The notes beneath the pieces are model-generated. The model did no database searches. It saw only the letters and a list, made by a program, of their open reading frames with translations, and was not told the origin of the DNA. Shown here one piece after another: positions 41,429-49,546 of a stretch of 64,000 nucleotides of DNA. Position 1 is the first letter of the stretch, and the number at the start of each line of letters is the position of its first letter. The position numbers were made by a program, and so were the translations under genes. This DNA comes from Desulfovibrionaceae bacterium (GTDB lineage Bacteria; Desulfobacterota; Desulfovibrionia; Desulfovibrionales; Desulfovibrionaceae): assembly GCA_019421865.1 (NCBI GenBank), contig JAHZEL010000003.1, positions 142,685 through 206,684 of the forward strand, read 5' to 3'.

Positions 41429-42414
41429 TGATGAAGGGTATTGTTTCCCTGCTTGCGGCGGCAACGATTCTTGTTCCCGGCCTGGTTCAGGCGGCAGAAC
41501 TTTCCGGCAAGGTGGTGGTGTACTGCCCCTCGCCCGCAAAAATGGCCGACAAGCTGGCGGAAGGCTTTACGAAGAAGACCGGCGTGAAGGTGGAGATGTT
41601 CCAGGGAACGACGGGCGAGATCATGGCCAGACTGGAGGCCGAGCGGGCCAATCCCGTGGCGGACGTGGTCATCATGGCTTCGTGGCCGGACGGGCTTGCC
41701 ATGAAGGAGAAGGGGCTTCTTGCCAGCTATGCGCCTGCGCTTTCCGACCGCATGGTCAAGGGCTGGAAGGATGATGACAACATGCTTTTCGGCACCAGCG
41801 CTTCGGCCGTGGGCGTTTTGTACAACACCCGCCTCGTGCCCGAACTTTCTGCGGACTGGAGCGAACTGGCCCGTCCGGAATTCAAGGACATGCTGGCGCT
41901 GCCCGATCCTGTGAAGTCCGGCTCCTGCAAGGATTTTCTTTCCGGCTTCATGTATGCCTTCGGTGAAGAAAAGGGCTGGAAGGTCTGGGAAGATCTTGCC
42001 GCGCAGGGCATGACCATTCCCGGAGCCAACAAGGCCGCGCTGGAGGCGGTGATTACGGGCGAGAAGGCCGTGCTCATCGCGGGCGTGGACTACAACGCCT
42101 TTTCCTCTGCCGCCAAGGGCGAACCTCTGGCCATTTATTACCCCAAGTCCGGCACGGTGGTGAACCCGCGCCCTGCCATGATTCTGAAGAGCAGCCGCAA
42201 CATGGAGAACGCCAAGGCCTACATGGACTATCTTCTGAGCGACGAAGCGCAGAAAATGGTGTGCGACGCCTACCTCCTGCCTGGGCGTGCGGACGTGAAG
42301 AACACCAACCGCACCGCGCTTTCCGACATCCGTCAGCTTGAGGTGAACTGGGACTGGATGATGGAACACTCCACCGACATCGCAACCAGAATGGTCAAGA
42401 TGCTCAGGAAGTAA
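41428..42414 (+). CDS. ABC transporter periplasmic substrate-binding protein
   Basis: 328-residue class F-type binding protein with a signal peptide (MMKGIVSLLAAA..., cleavage at VQA-A near residue 23). The mature part begins with a VVVYCP strand, followed by the ADVVIMAS and SGTVVNPRPAMILKSS regions typical of the FbpA/AfuA/FutA group. The adjacent Tyr pair that binds Fe(III) in FbpA is not clearly placed: the only YY is in AIYYPKSG. Hexose phosphate (AfuA-like) or another anion is therefore as plausible as ferric iron. Start ATG 41428 overlaps the upstream stop; ATG 41431 is equally possible. Confidence 0.9.
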   Translation: MMKGIVSLLAAATILVPGLVQAAELSGKVVVYCPSPAKMADKLAEGFTKKTGVKVEMFQGTTGEIMARLEAERANPVADVVIMASWPDGLAMKEKGLLASYAPALSDRMVKGWKDDDNMLFGTSASAVGVLYNTRLVPELSADWSELARPEFKDMLALPDPVKSGSCKDFLSGFMYAFGEEKGWKVWEDLAAQGMTIPGANKAALEAVITGEKAVLIAGVDYNAFSSAAKGEPLAIYYPKSGTVVNPRPAMILKSSRNMENAKAYMDYLLSDEAQKMVCDAYLLPGRADVKNTNRTALSDIRQLEVNWDWMMEHSTDIATRMVKMLRK

Positions 42415-42420
42415 TCCTTC

Positions 42421-44070
42421 ATGAGGAAAACGTCGTTTTTTCTTCTTTCCCTGCCGCTTTTTCTGCTTCTCGCGGTTCTTGTGCTCTGCCCGCTGATCAT
42501 GGTGCTGGCGGAGACCGCGGGAAGCGGAGACGGCTCAGCTCTTTCACGTATCTGGCAGACGCTGGCGCAGCCGGAGAATCTGCGCACCATAGGCAATTCC
42601 CTGCAGCTCGGCACGGCGGTCGTGGCGGTGGCCACCGTCATTGCGGCGCCGCTGGCCTGGCTTCTGGCCCGTACGGAAATGTCCCGCTGCCGCTGGCTGG
42701 AGCTTGCGTTCATGATTCCCTTCATGACGCCGCCCTACATCAGTTCCATGGGCTGGATCCTGTTCATGCAGCGCAACGGGCTCTGCCAGCAGATGTTTCC
42801 CTGGCTCGGACGCTGGAGCGAGGGTTTCTTTTCCTTCTGGGGACTGGCGCTCGTCATGGGGCTGCATGTCTTTCCCTTCATGCTGCTCATGCTCCGCAAC
42901 GCCATGCTCTGCATAGGGCAGGGCCTGGAGGATGCCGGGGCCGTGTTCGGCGCGGGCTTTGCCGGGCGTATCCGTCGCATTTTTGTGCCGCTGCTTCTGG
43001 GCAACTATGCCGTAGGCGCATTGCTTGTCTTTGTAAAGACGCTTTCGGAATACGGTACGCCCGCCACGCTCGGACAGCGCATCGGCTTTTTCGTGTTCAC
43101 CACCGACATCCACCGCTACAGTACCACGGCGCCTGTCGATTTCGGGCGTGCCGCCACGCTTTCCACGGCGCTTACCCTGATATGTCTTGTCATGTGGCTT
43201 GCCCAGAGCGCCATTTCCCGCCGTCACTCCTACCGTCTTGTGGGAGGGAAGGGCGTGAAGATGAGCTCGGCGCCGCTGCGACCCGCCGTCCGAACCTGCG
43301 CATGGTGCGGTGTATGGCTGGTGCTGCTTCTTTCCATCGGCGTTCCGTTCTTTTCCGTCATCAGCACGTCCCTCATTAAACTGCGCGGCTATGGCCTTGC
43401 GCTGGACAACCTTACCTTCGCCCACTATGCGGAGCTGTTCACCGACAATCCCAAGGCGGTTCAGGCCATACTGGTCAGTGCCGGAACGGCCTTTGCCGCG
43501 GCCACGATATCGGCCGTGCTCGGCACTGTTGTCGCCTTTGTGGTGAACAGGAGCAGAAACGGCATGGGACGCGTGCTTGAAGGCGTGAGCCTGCTGCCGG
43601 AAATGCTGCCCGGCATCGTCATGGTCATAGGTCTCATGCTGTTCTGGAACCTCGTTTACGATGTCGTTCCTCTCTACAACAGTCCCGGCATGCTGGTTGT
43701 GGCCTTCGTCGCCCTGTTTCTGCCGTTCACCGTGCAGTATGTGGGCTCCTCCCTTGCGGGCGTGAGCGAAAGTCTTGTGGCTGCGGCCCGGGTTTTCGGA
43801 GCTTCGCCCTGGCAGATCTTCCGCCGCGTTCTGGTTCCGCTGGTGTTCCGGGGCATTGCCGCAGGCTGGGCCATGACCTTCATCATCTCCTTCCGCGAGC
43901 TGGTGGCGCCTTCCATGATGGCTCCGCCCGGAGTCCTTTCCATATCCACGTTCATCGTGCGGGAGTTTGAGCAGGGAAGCGTATCCACGGGCATGGCGAT
44001 GGCCGTCATCTGCGTGCTGCTTACCACGGGAGCCCTGGCTCTTATGAACGTGTTCGGGAGAAAGCGGTGA
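42421..44070 (+). CDS. ABC transporter permease, two-domain (AfuB/FbpB type)
   Basis: 549-residue inner-membrane permease with two fused BPD_transp_1 halves, about 12 hydrophobic helices in all. The coupling-helix EAA motifs are visible as DAGAVFGAGFAGRIRRIFVPL (about 180-200, in the first half) and AARVFGASPWQIFRRVLVPL (about 460-480, second half). Six nt separate it from the binding protein gene. Together with the two upstream genes it forms a complete importer. Confidence 0.95.
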   Translation: MRKTSFFLLSLPLFLLLAVLVLCPLIMVLAETAGSGDGSALSRIWQTLAQPENLRTIGNSLQLGTAVVAVATVIAAPLAWLLARTEMSRCRWLELAFMIPFMTPPYISSMGWILFMQRNGLCQQMFPWLGRWSEGFFSFWGLALVMGLHVFPFMLLMLRNAMLCIGQGLEDAGAVFGAGFAGRIRRIFVPLLLGNYAVGALLVFVKTLSEYGTPATLGQRIGFFVFTTDIHRYSTTAPVDFGRAATLSTALTLICLVMWLAQSAISRRHSYRLVGGKGVKMSSAPLRPAVRTCAWCGVWLVLLLSIGVPFFSVISTSLIKLRGYGLALDNLTFAHYAELFTDNPKAVQAILVSAGTAFAAATISAVLGTVVAFVVNRSRNGMGRVLEGVSLLPEMLPGIVMVIGLMLFWNLVYDVVPLYNSPGMLVVAFVALFLPFTVQYVGSSLAGVSESLVAAARVFGASPWQIFRRVLVPLVFRGIAAGWAMTFIISFRELVAPSMMAPPGVLSISTFIVREFEQGSVSTGMAMAVICVLLTTGALALMNVFGRKR

Positions 44071-44267
44071 GAGCGCTTCAGAGCAAAGGCGAAGAGAAGG
44101 GCCCGGGCATGATAATGTTTTCGTTGCAACGGCTGTATCATCGTTTTTTCCCGTTCCCCCTGTTAATATAGGTCTGAAAGCATGGAGACCGGCGTCAGGG
44201 GGCATCCGGTTTTCCGACAGACCGCATGAGCGCAAGGTGCCCCCGACACGTCATCCCGGAGGTACAC
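44071..44267 (+). other. Intergenic region before the DksA-like gene
   Basis: Contains ATGATA...TATCAT followed by CGTTTTTTC (44109-44150), with an inner CGTTGCAACG. This is a weak terminator candidate for the ABC operon. TAATAT at 44164-44169 could be a -10 for the next gene, without a clear -35. Confidence 0.4.
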
Positions 44268-44618
44268 ATGGTCGCTGCCGTACAGGAAAGGCTGAATGCG
44301 GAGATGGAAGAAGAGCAGGAAAGGCTGCGCAGTCTGAAGGAGCTTTTTCAGGGGGCGTCCATGCCCGACATGCTCGACGATGCCATGCATATGGAATCCG
44401 TGCGGTTCGCCGGAGCGCTTGCGGATCGCAGTGCCAGAAGACTGAGCGTGCTGCGCAGGCTGTCCTCCGAGGGGACAGGTTTTGAGCGTTACTGCGAGGA
44501 CTGCGGAGAACCCATTCCGCTTTCCCGCCTTCTGGCTGCGCCGGAATCCGTATGCTGCCGGAACTGTCAGGCAATACGCGACGGGGAGAGCCTTCCTGCA
44601 GGAGAATTGGAAGTCTGA
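44268..44618 (+). CDS. DksA/TraR-type zinc-finger protein
   Basis: 116-residue protein. The N-terminal part (1-75) is an acidic helical hairpin or coiled coil. The C-terminal zinc finger is CEDC-x17-CRNC, the DksA/TraR C4 signature. Such proteins enter the RNA polymerase secondary channel and tune promoters, often with ppGpp. GGAGG lies 5 nt before ATG 44268; an in-frame ATG 14 codons earlier has no RBS. It precedes the phosphate/polyphosphate genes, but with a separate promoter region between. Confidence 0.85.
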   Translation: MVAAVQERLNAEMEEEQERLRSLKELFQGASMPDMLDDAMHMESVRFAGALADRSARRLSVLRRLSSEGTGFERYCEDCGEPIPLSRLLAAPESVCCRNCQAIRDGESLPAGELEV

Positions 44619-44636
44619 GCTTCATTCGTCGCCGTT

Positions 44637-44668
44637 CTGTAATACTAATGTCACATGGCTCTGATACT
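44637..44668 (+). promoter_or_regulatory. Candidate Pho box and PhoB-dependent promoter
   Basis: CTGTAATACTAATGTCAC (44637-44654) matches the PhoB box CTGTCATAWAWCTGTCAY at 14 of 18 positions, with both CTGT/TGTCA half-repeats 11 nt apart. GATACT (44663-44668), 8 nt further on, is well placed as a -10. There is no sigma-70 -35, as expected when PhoB replaces it. The transcript would start about 40 nt before the Na/Pi cotransporter gene. Confidence 0.65.
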
Positions 44669-44712
44669 GTGCTCCGAAATTCAAAAAGACAGCTGATAAC
44701 CGGAGTATGAGT

Positions 44713-46329
44713 ATGTCCTTTTTTACAGCCATGCAGCTTCTCGGCGGCGTGGGCATTTTTTTGTTCGCCATTAAGCTCATCAGCGAATCCCTGCAGATGG
44801 TAGCCGGCGAACGCCTGCGCAATATTATCGGAATGTTTACGAAAACGCCCGTCCTGGGCGTTTTTTTGGGTACAGCGGTCACCATGGTCATCCAGAGCAG
44901 CAGTGCCACTACCGTTATGACCGTGAGCTTCGTGGATGCCGGACTCATGACTCTGACGCAGGCCATCGGCGTCATCATGGGTGCCAACATCGGTACCACG
45001 GTGACCGGTCAGATTCTGGCCTTCCGTGTCAAGGATCTGGCGTATCTCTTCGTCATCATCGGTGTGCTGCTCATTTTTGTGTGCTCCTCAAAGAAGCTCA
45101 AGCACGTCGGTGAGGGCCTGCTCGGCTTCGGTCTGCTCTTCATCGGCATGCAGACCATGGAAACGTCCATGTCCTTCCTGCGCGACAGACAGGACATTTT
45201 CCTGGCCTTCAGCAACAATCCGCTTCTCGGCCTTGCCGCAGGCACGCTCCTTACCCTTCTCGTGCAGTCCAGCTCCGCCACCGTGGGTCTGACCATAGCT
45301 CTGGGCACGCAGGGACTTCTGCCTCTGGAAGCGGCCATCCCCATCATCTTCGGCGACAACATCGGTACGACCATCACGGCCGTGCTGGCGGCGCTCGGCA
45401 CCGGCAGAGCGGCGCGTCAGGCCTGTGCGGCCCACGTGCTCTTCAACGTGATAGGCGTGTGCATCTGGCTGCCGCTCATGCCGCTGTGGATCGGCTTCAT
45501 CGAAGCTTCCTCCTCCGCCATCGGCCATCAGATCGCCAACGCCCATACGATGTTCAACATCTGCAACACCATACTCTTCCTGCCCTTCGTCAAGCCCTTT
45601 GCCGCACTTATCCGCCGCATCATTCCCGACAGCGAGCAGATCGACAGGCGCGAGGCCGTCTATCTCGATCCTCACCTCATCCAGCGCACGCCCGTGGTGG
45701 CCGTGAGCGCGGTACGGCATGAGTGCCGTCACATGGGGGAAATCGTGATGGAGCTTCTGGAGCACACGGAAAAGGTGTTCTTCGAGCAGAAGGATGAGGA
45801 GAAGGAAGTCGTCATGGAGCTTGAGGACAAGCTCGACCGGCTGGAAACGTCCATACGTGGTTACGCTTCGGATATCATGCAGACCGGCCTTGACGGCAAG
45901 GACGCCGCCATTCTGGAAGCCTGCGTGGTCAGCGCCGGCGATCTTGAGCGCATCGGCGACAAGGGCAAGAGACTCATCGACTTCTATGAATACCGCAAGA
46001 AGAGAGGCGACGACTTTTCCTCCGAGGCCATGAAGGAAGTGCGTTCGCTGTATCTTGAAACCCGCAGGGCCGTTTCTCTGGCGCTGAACGTTTTCGGCCC
46101 GGACGACTTTTCTTCCGAGGACAAGGCCGCTCTGGATGCCCGGGCGGACCGCATCCGCGAACTTGAATCCTCGCTGCGCGCAAGCCATGCCACGCGTCTG
46201 GGCGCCGGTCACTGCTCGCCCGAGTCCGGCCTTGTGTTCATCGACGTCTTGGGCGCCATAGAACAGATCGCCTACCGTGCAAGAAAGATTGCCGATCACA
46301 TGGCCGGTCGGCAGAACCTGGAGGCATAG
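44713..46329 (+). CDS. Na/Pi cotransporter family protein with PhoU domain
   Basis: 538-residue membrane protein. The N-terminal part carries two inverted NptA/PNaS repeats with the QSSSATTVM (about residue 61) and QSSSATVGLT (about 188) motifs, and GANIGTTVTG / GDNIGTTITA. These form the Na- and phosphate-binding core. The C-terminal 200 residues form a helical PhoU-like domain. ATG 44713 is preferred over 44707 because CGGAG is then 7 nt upstream. It starts the ppk-ppx operon and is preceded by a Pho-box-like site, consistent with low-affinity phosphate handling. Confidence 0.92.
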   Translation: MSFFTAMQLLGGVGIFLFAIKLISESLQMVAGERLRNIIGMFTKTPVLGVFLGTAVTMVIQSSSATTVMTVSFVDAGLMTLTQAIGVIMGANIGTTVTGQILAFRVKDLAYLFVIIGVLLIFVCSSKKLKHVGEGLLGFGLLFIGMQTMETSMSFLRDRQDIFLAFSNNPLLGLAAGTLLTLLVQSSSATVGLTIALGTQGLLPLEAAIPIIFGDNIGTTITAVLAALGTGRAARQACAAHVLFNVIGVCIWLPLMPLWIGFIEASSSAIGHQIANAHTMFNICNTILFLPFVKPFAALIRRIIPDSEQIDRREAVYLDPHLIQRTPVVAVSAVRHECRHMGEIVMELLEHTEKVFFEQKDEEKEVVMELEDKLDRLETSIRGYASDIMQTGLDGKDAAILEACVVSAGDLERIGDKGKRLIDFYEYRKKRGDDFSSEAMKEVRSLYLETRRAVSLALNVFGPDDFSSEDKAALDARADRIRELESSLRASHATRLGAGHCSPESGLVFIDVLGAIEQIAYRARKIADHMAGRQNLEA

Positions 46330-46331
46330 TC

Positions 46332-48464
46332 GTGGCCGACAAGAAGACGAAGACTTCCTCCGCAAAGCAGCCGGGAGCGGAGTCTAAAAAGACGGATCTG
46401 GCTGCACAGGAATATTATCTGAACCGGGAGCTGAGCTGGCTGGATTTCAACGCCCGCGTGCTGGAAACGGCGCTTGATGAGCGGCTTCCTCTTCTGGAGC
46501 AGACCAAGTTCCTCTCTATTTTCTACAACAATCTCGACGAATTCTTCATGGTGCGCGTGGCCGATGTGCTGCGCCAGTATCGGGAAGGGGCAACCAGCTC
46601 CGAAGCCGACCGCATGACGCCGTCCCGGCAGCTTGCCGAAATCCGCCGCAAGGCCTCGGCGCTCCTGTCCCGGGCCAGCGATCACTGGCAGAAGAAGCTC
46701 GTGCCTCTTTTGCGGGAAAGAGACGTGCATCTTGTGCACTACAACGAGCTTACGGAAAAGCAGCGGCGTTTCCTGCTGGCCTATTTCCGCGACGAGATCT
46801 ACCCCGTGCTCACGCCGCAGGCCATAGATCCGGGGCATCCCTTCCCCACTATTTCCAACCTCAGCCTGAACTTCATTATCCGGCTGCAGGGCAGGGACGG
46901 CATCGCCCGCTTTGCCAGACTCCGCTGCCCGAGCAACGTGTCGCGCTTCATCTTCATTCCGCGCAACAAGGAGGCCAAAACCTATGCCTCGCTCGGCCTG
47001 AAGGCCAATGTGCGCGATGCCGACATCCTGCTGCTTGAGGAGCTCATCGAGGAGCATCTCGGTCTCCTGTTCCCCGGCTATGAGGTGATGGATTCCGGCC
47101 TGTTCCGCATCACCCGCAATACCGACGTGGACATCGACGAGGACGACAGCGACGATCTGCTTGAAGCCGTGCAGGACATGGTGGAACAGCGCCGTTTCGG
47201 CGGCGTGGTCCGGCTGGAAACGGCGCGGGGCATGTCCACGGACCTTTCGGAATTTCTCATCAAGCGGCTGGGCCTCAAGCCCTTCCAGGTCTATCGCGTG
47301 AAGGGCCCTCTGGCGTTCGCGCAGTTCATGTCCCTGTACGGTCTGGACCGTCCGGGCCTTAAGATTCCCGGACACAGCCCCGTTGTTCCGCCGATTCTGC
47401 AGACGGACAGTCTCTTCCGCATCATCCGCAAGCAGGATGTATTTCTGCACCACCCCTACGACAGCTTTTCTCCGGTGCTGGACTTCGTGCAGAAGGCCGC
47501 CGAGGACCCCAGCGTCATTTCCATCAAGCAGACGCTTTACCGCGTGGGCAATGATTCGCCCATCGTGCGCTCGCTCATCGAGGCGCGGCGGCGCGGCAAG
47601 CAGGTGACGGCCGTGGTGGAACTGAAGGCCCGTTTCGACGAGGAACGCAACATTACCTGGGCGGAGGAGCTTGAGCGCGAAGGTGTGAACGTGGTGTACG
47701 GCTTCGTGGGCATGAAGATTCATGCGAAGCTCTGCCTTGTGGTGCGCCGCGAGGCGGAAGGCGTGATGAGCTATGCCCACATAGGCACGGGTAACTACAA
47801 CGCCTCCACGGCAAGAATGTATACCGACATGGGCATTCTGACTTGCCATCCCGACATCTGCGCCGACATGGCGGACCTCTTTAATGTCATGACGGGCTAC
47901 GCGGTGAAGGATAATTACCGGGAGCTTCTTGTTTCTCCCGACTCCATGCGTCGCCGCCTCATCGAACAGATACAGAACGAGATCGACGTCTGCGCCCGTG
48001 GCGGCGAGGGCGAGATCATCATGAAATGCAACCAGCTGGTGGACAGAAAGATCATCCGGGCGCTGTACATGGCTTCCATCGCCGGCGTGAAGGTGCGTCT
48101 TCTGATCCGCGGCATCTGCTGCCTGCGCCCCGGCATTCCCGGCGTGAGCGAGAACATCACGGTGAAGTCCATTGTGGGGCGCTTTCTGGAACACGCCCGC
48201 GTGTACTGGTTCCGCAATGCGGGCAATGCCTGCATGTTCATGGGCAGCGCGGACATGATGAGCCGCAATCTGGATCGCCGCATAGAAGTGCTCACCCCCG
48301 TGCTGGATGAGAACATCCGCAAGACGCTTCTTGATGTTCTCAAGCTTCAGCTGGCCGACAACGTTCAGGCCTGGGAGCTGAACGGCAACGGAGAATATGT
48401 GCGCCTTCGTCCGGCTGCGGACGAAAACGGCGTGAATTCGCAGGAAATATTGTTGAAGCGCTGA
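46332..48464 (+). CDS. ppk1: Polyphosphate kinase 1
   Basis: 710-residue enzyme that reversibly transfers the ATP gamma-phosphate to polyphosphate. Domain order is as in known Ppk1. The N-terminal helical domain has YLNRELSWLDFNARVLE, the head domain follows, and there are two phospholipase-D-like C domains. GMKIHAKLCLV (His about 467) corresponds to the autophosphorylated histidine. A second conserved His is in FLEHARVYWF. SADMMSRNLDRRIEV is intact. It starts with GTG at 46332, with GGAGG 7 nt upstream inside the preceding gene's end. Tightly coupled to the Na/Pi gene. Confidence 0.97.
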   Translation: MADKKTKTSSAKQPGAESKKTDLAAQEYYLNRELSWLDFNARVLETALDERLPLLEQTKFLSIFYNNLDEFFMVRVADVLRQYREGATSSEADRMTPSRQLAEIRRKASALLSRASDHWQKKLVPLLRERDVHLVHYNELTEKQRRFLLAYFRDEIYPVLTPQAIDPGHPFPTISNLSLNFIIRLQGRDGIARFARLRCPSNVSRFIFIPRNKEAKTYASLGLKANVRDADILLLEELIEEHLGLLFPGYEVMDSGLFRITRNTDVDIDEDDSDDLLEAVQDMVEQRRFGGVVRLETARGMSTDLSEFLIKRLGLKPFQVYRVKGPLAFAQFMSLYGLDRPGLKIPGHSPVVPPILQTDSLFRIIRKQDVFLHHPYDSFSPVLDFVQKAAEDPSVISIKQTLYRVGNDSPIVRSLIEARRRGKQVTAVVELKARFDEERNITWAEELEREGVNVVYGFVGMKIHAKLCLVVRREAEGVMSYAHIGTGNYNASTARMYTDMGILTCHPDICADMADLFNVMTGYAVKDNYRELLVSPDSMRRRLIEQIQNEIDVCARGGEGEIIMKCNQLVDRKIIRALYMASIAGVKVRLLIRGICCLRPGIPGVSENITVKSIVGRFLEHARVYWFRNAGNACMFMGSADMMSRNLDRRIEVLTPVLDENIRKTLLDVLKLQLADNVQAWELNGNGEYVRLRPAADENGVNSQEILLKR

Positions 48465-48490
48465 ATCTCGGCGCATTGAGGGAGGCTTTC

Positions 48491-49546
48491 ATGAGCAGAA
48501 CGTCGGGCAGAAACGGAAGAGTGCGTCGTTCCGGCGGCAGAGCCGCTCCGGCGGATACCCCGGTGCTGGAGTCGGAAATCAGGGAGAGCGTTCCTGCCGC
48601 TTCCGAAGAAGGGGATACCGGCGTTGACGGCGAAGTGTCGCCGGAGGAACAGTCGGTTTCCGCCATTATGGAAGACGATGCTCTTGCAGCAAAGGCGGAC
48701 TCCTGTGCCGCAGAGAAGTGCGATGTGACGGCGGAAGCGCAGGCCGTGCCGGAGGAATCGACTTCCTGTGCCGAGGTCTGCTCCTCAGCGGCGGAAGACG
48801 GCACGGCAGATGCTCCGGTTCCCGGAGACCTTGATCTGCTGCGCGGGGAACTCATGGCCGAGGAACTGGAGCAGAGCGCCGTGGAGCAGATGTTCCGCTG
48901 GGCGAAAAGGGATCGTGCCGGCGAAGAGCAGACCGAAGAGGGCGCGGAAGAGAAACTGTCCGGTCAGGCGCTGCTTGAGGCGGTGCATCACGGCCGCCAT
49001 GTGGCGGCGCTTGCCGTGGATCTTTTCGAGTCTCTTGCCGGCCTCTTCCCGCTGGATGCGCGCTGGGCAAGAATTCTGGCGCAGGCCGCGCTGTGGCATG
49101 ATCTCGGTTTTGCCGTATCCGGCAGACGCCGCCATCACAAGGTCGGCATGGAGATCGTGGAGCAGAATCCGGAACTGTCGCTTTCCTTCGGACTGGAGGA
49201 GGCGGACCGTCCTCTGGTGGCGCTTCTGGTCCGCTATCATCGCAGAGCCTGGCCGAGCATGAAGCATCGCCGTTTTGCTGCGCTCTGTCGCGAGGACCGC
49301 AGATCTCTTGCCGGTGCGGCCGCGCTTCTGCGCATGGCGGACGGCCTGGACTACCGGCATAGGGGCGCCGTGGAGGAAATCCGCGTGAAGTTGCGCCGCC
49401 GTGCGGTCGGCATTGTGTGCTTGGGTTCCGGATCCTGCAGGAAGGAATGCCGCCGTGCTCTCAAGAAGGGCGATCTTTTTGAGAAGATCTGCGGAAGAGC
49501 TCTTGAGATTTCGCAGGGAAAGGAAGACGACAGGTATGTCTGCTGA
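48491..49546 (+). CDS. HD-domain protein with disordered acidic N-terminus
   Basis: 351-residue protein. Residues 1-150 are low-complexity and acidic, rich in Ala, Glu and Ser. The second half is an HD phosphohydrolase-like domain with HHGRHVAALAVDLFES (about 165), LWHDLG (about 202), HHKVG, and RYHRR (about 255). This closely parallels the C-terminal domain of the adjacent Ppx (HSRHVAALAVMLFDS, LLHDIG), so the gene looks like a stand-alone derivative of that domain. The start is set by GGGAGG before ATG 48491. It overlaps ppx by 11 nt. Probable role: nucleotide or polyphosphate-linked hydrolysis or regulation; not proven. Confidence 0.8.
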   Translation: MSRTSGRNGRVRRSGGRAAPADTPVLESEIRESVPAASEEGDTGVDGEVSPEEQSVSAIMEDDALAAKADSCAAEKCDVTAEAQAVPEESTSCAEVCSSAAEDGTADAPVPGDLDLLRGELMAEELEQSAVEQMFRWAKRDRAGEEQTEEGAEEKLSGQALLEAVHHGRHVAALAVDLFESLAGLFPLDARWARILAQAALWHDLGFAVSGRRRHHKVGMEIVEQNPELSLSFGLEEADRPLVALLVRYHRRAWPSMKHRRFAALCREDRRSLAGAAALLRMADGLDYRHRGAVEEIRVKLRRRAVGIVCLGSGSCRKECRRALKKGDLFEKICGRALEISQGKEDDRYVC

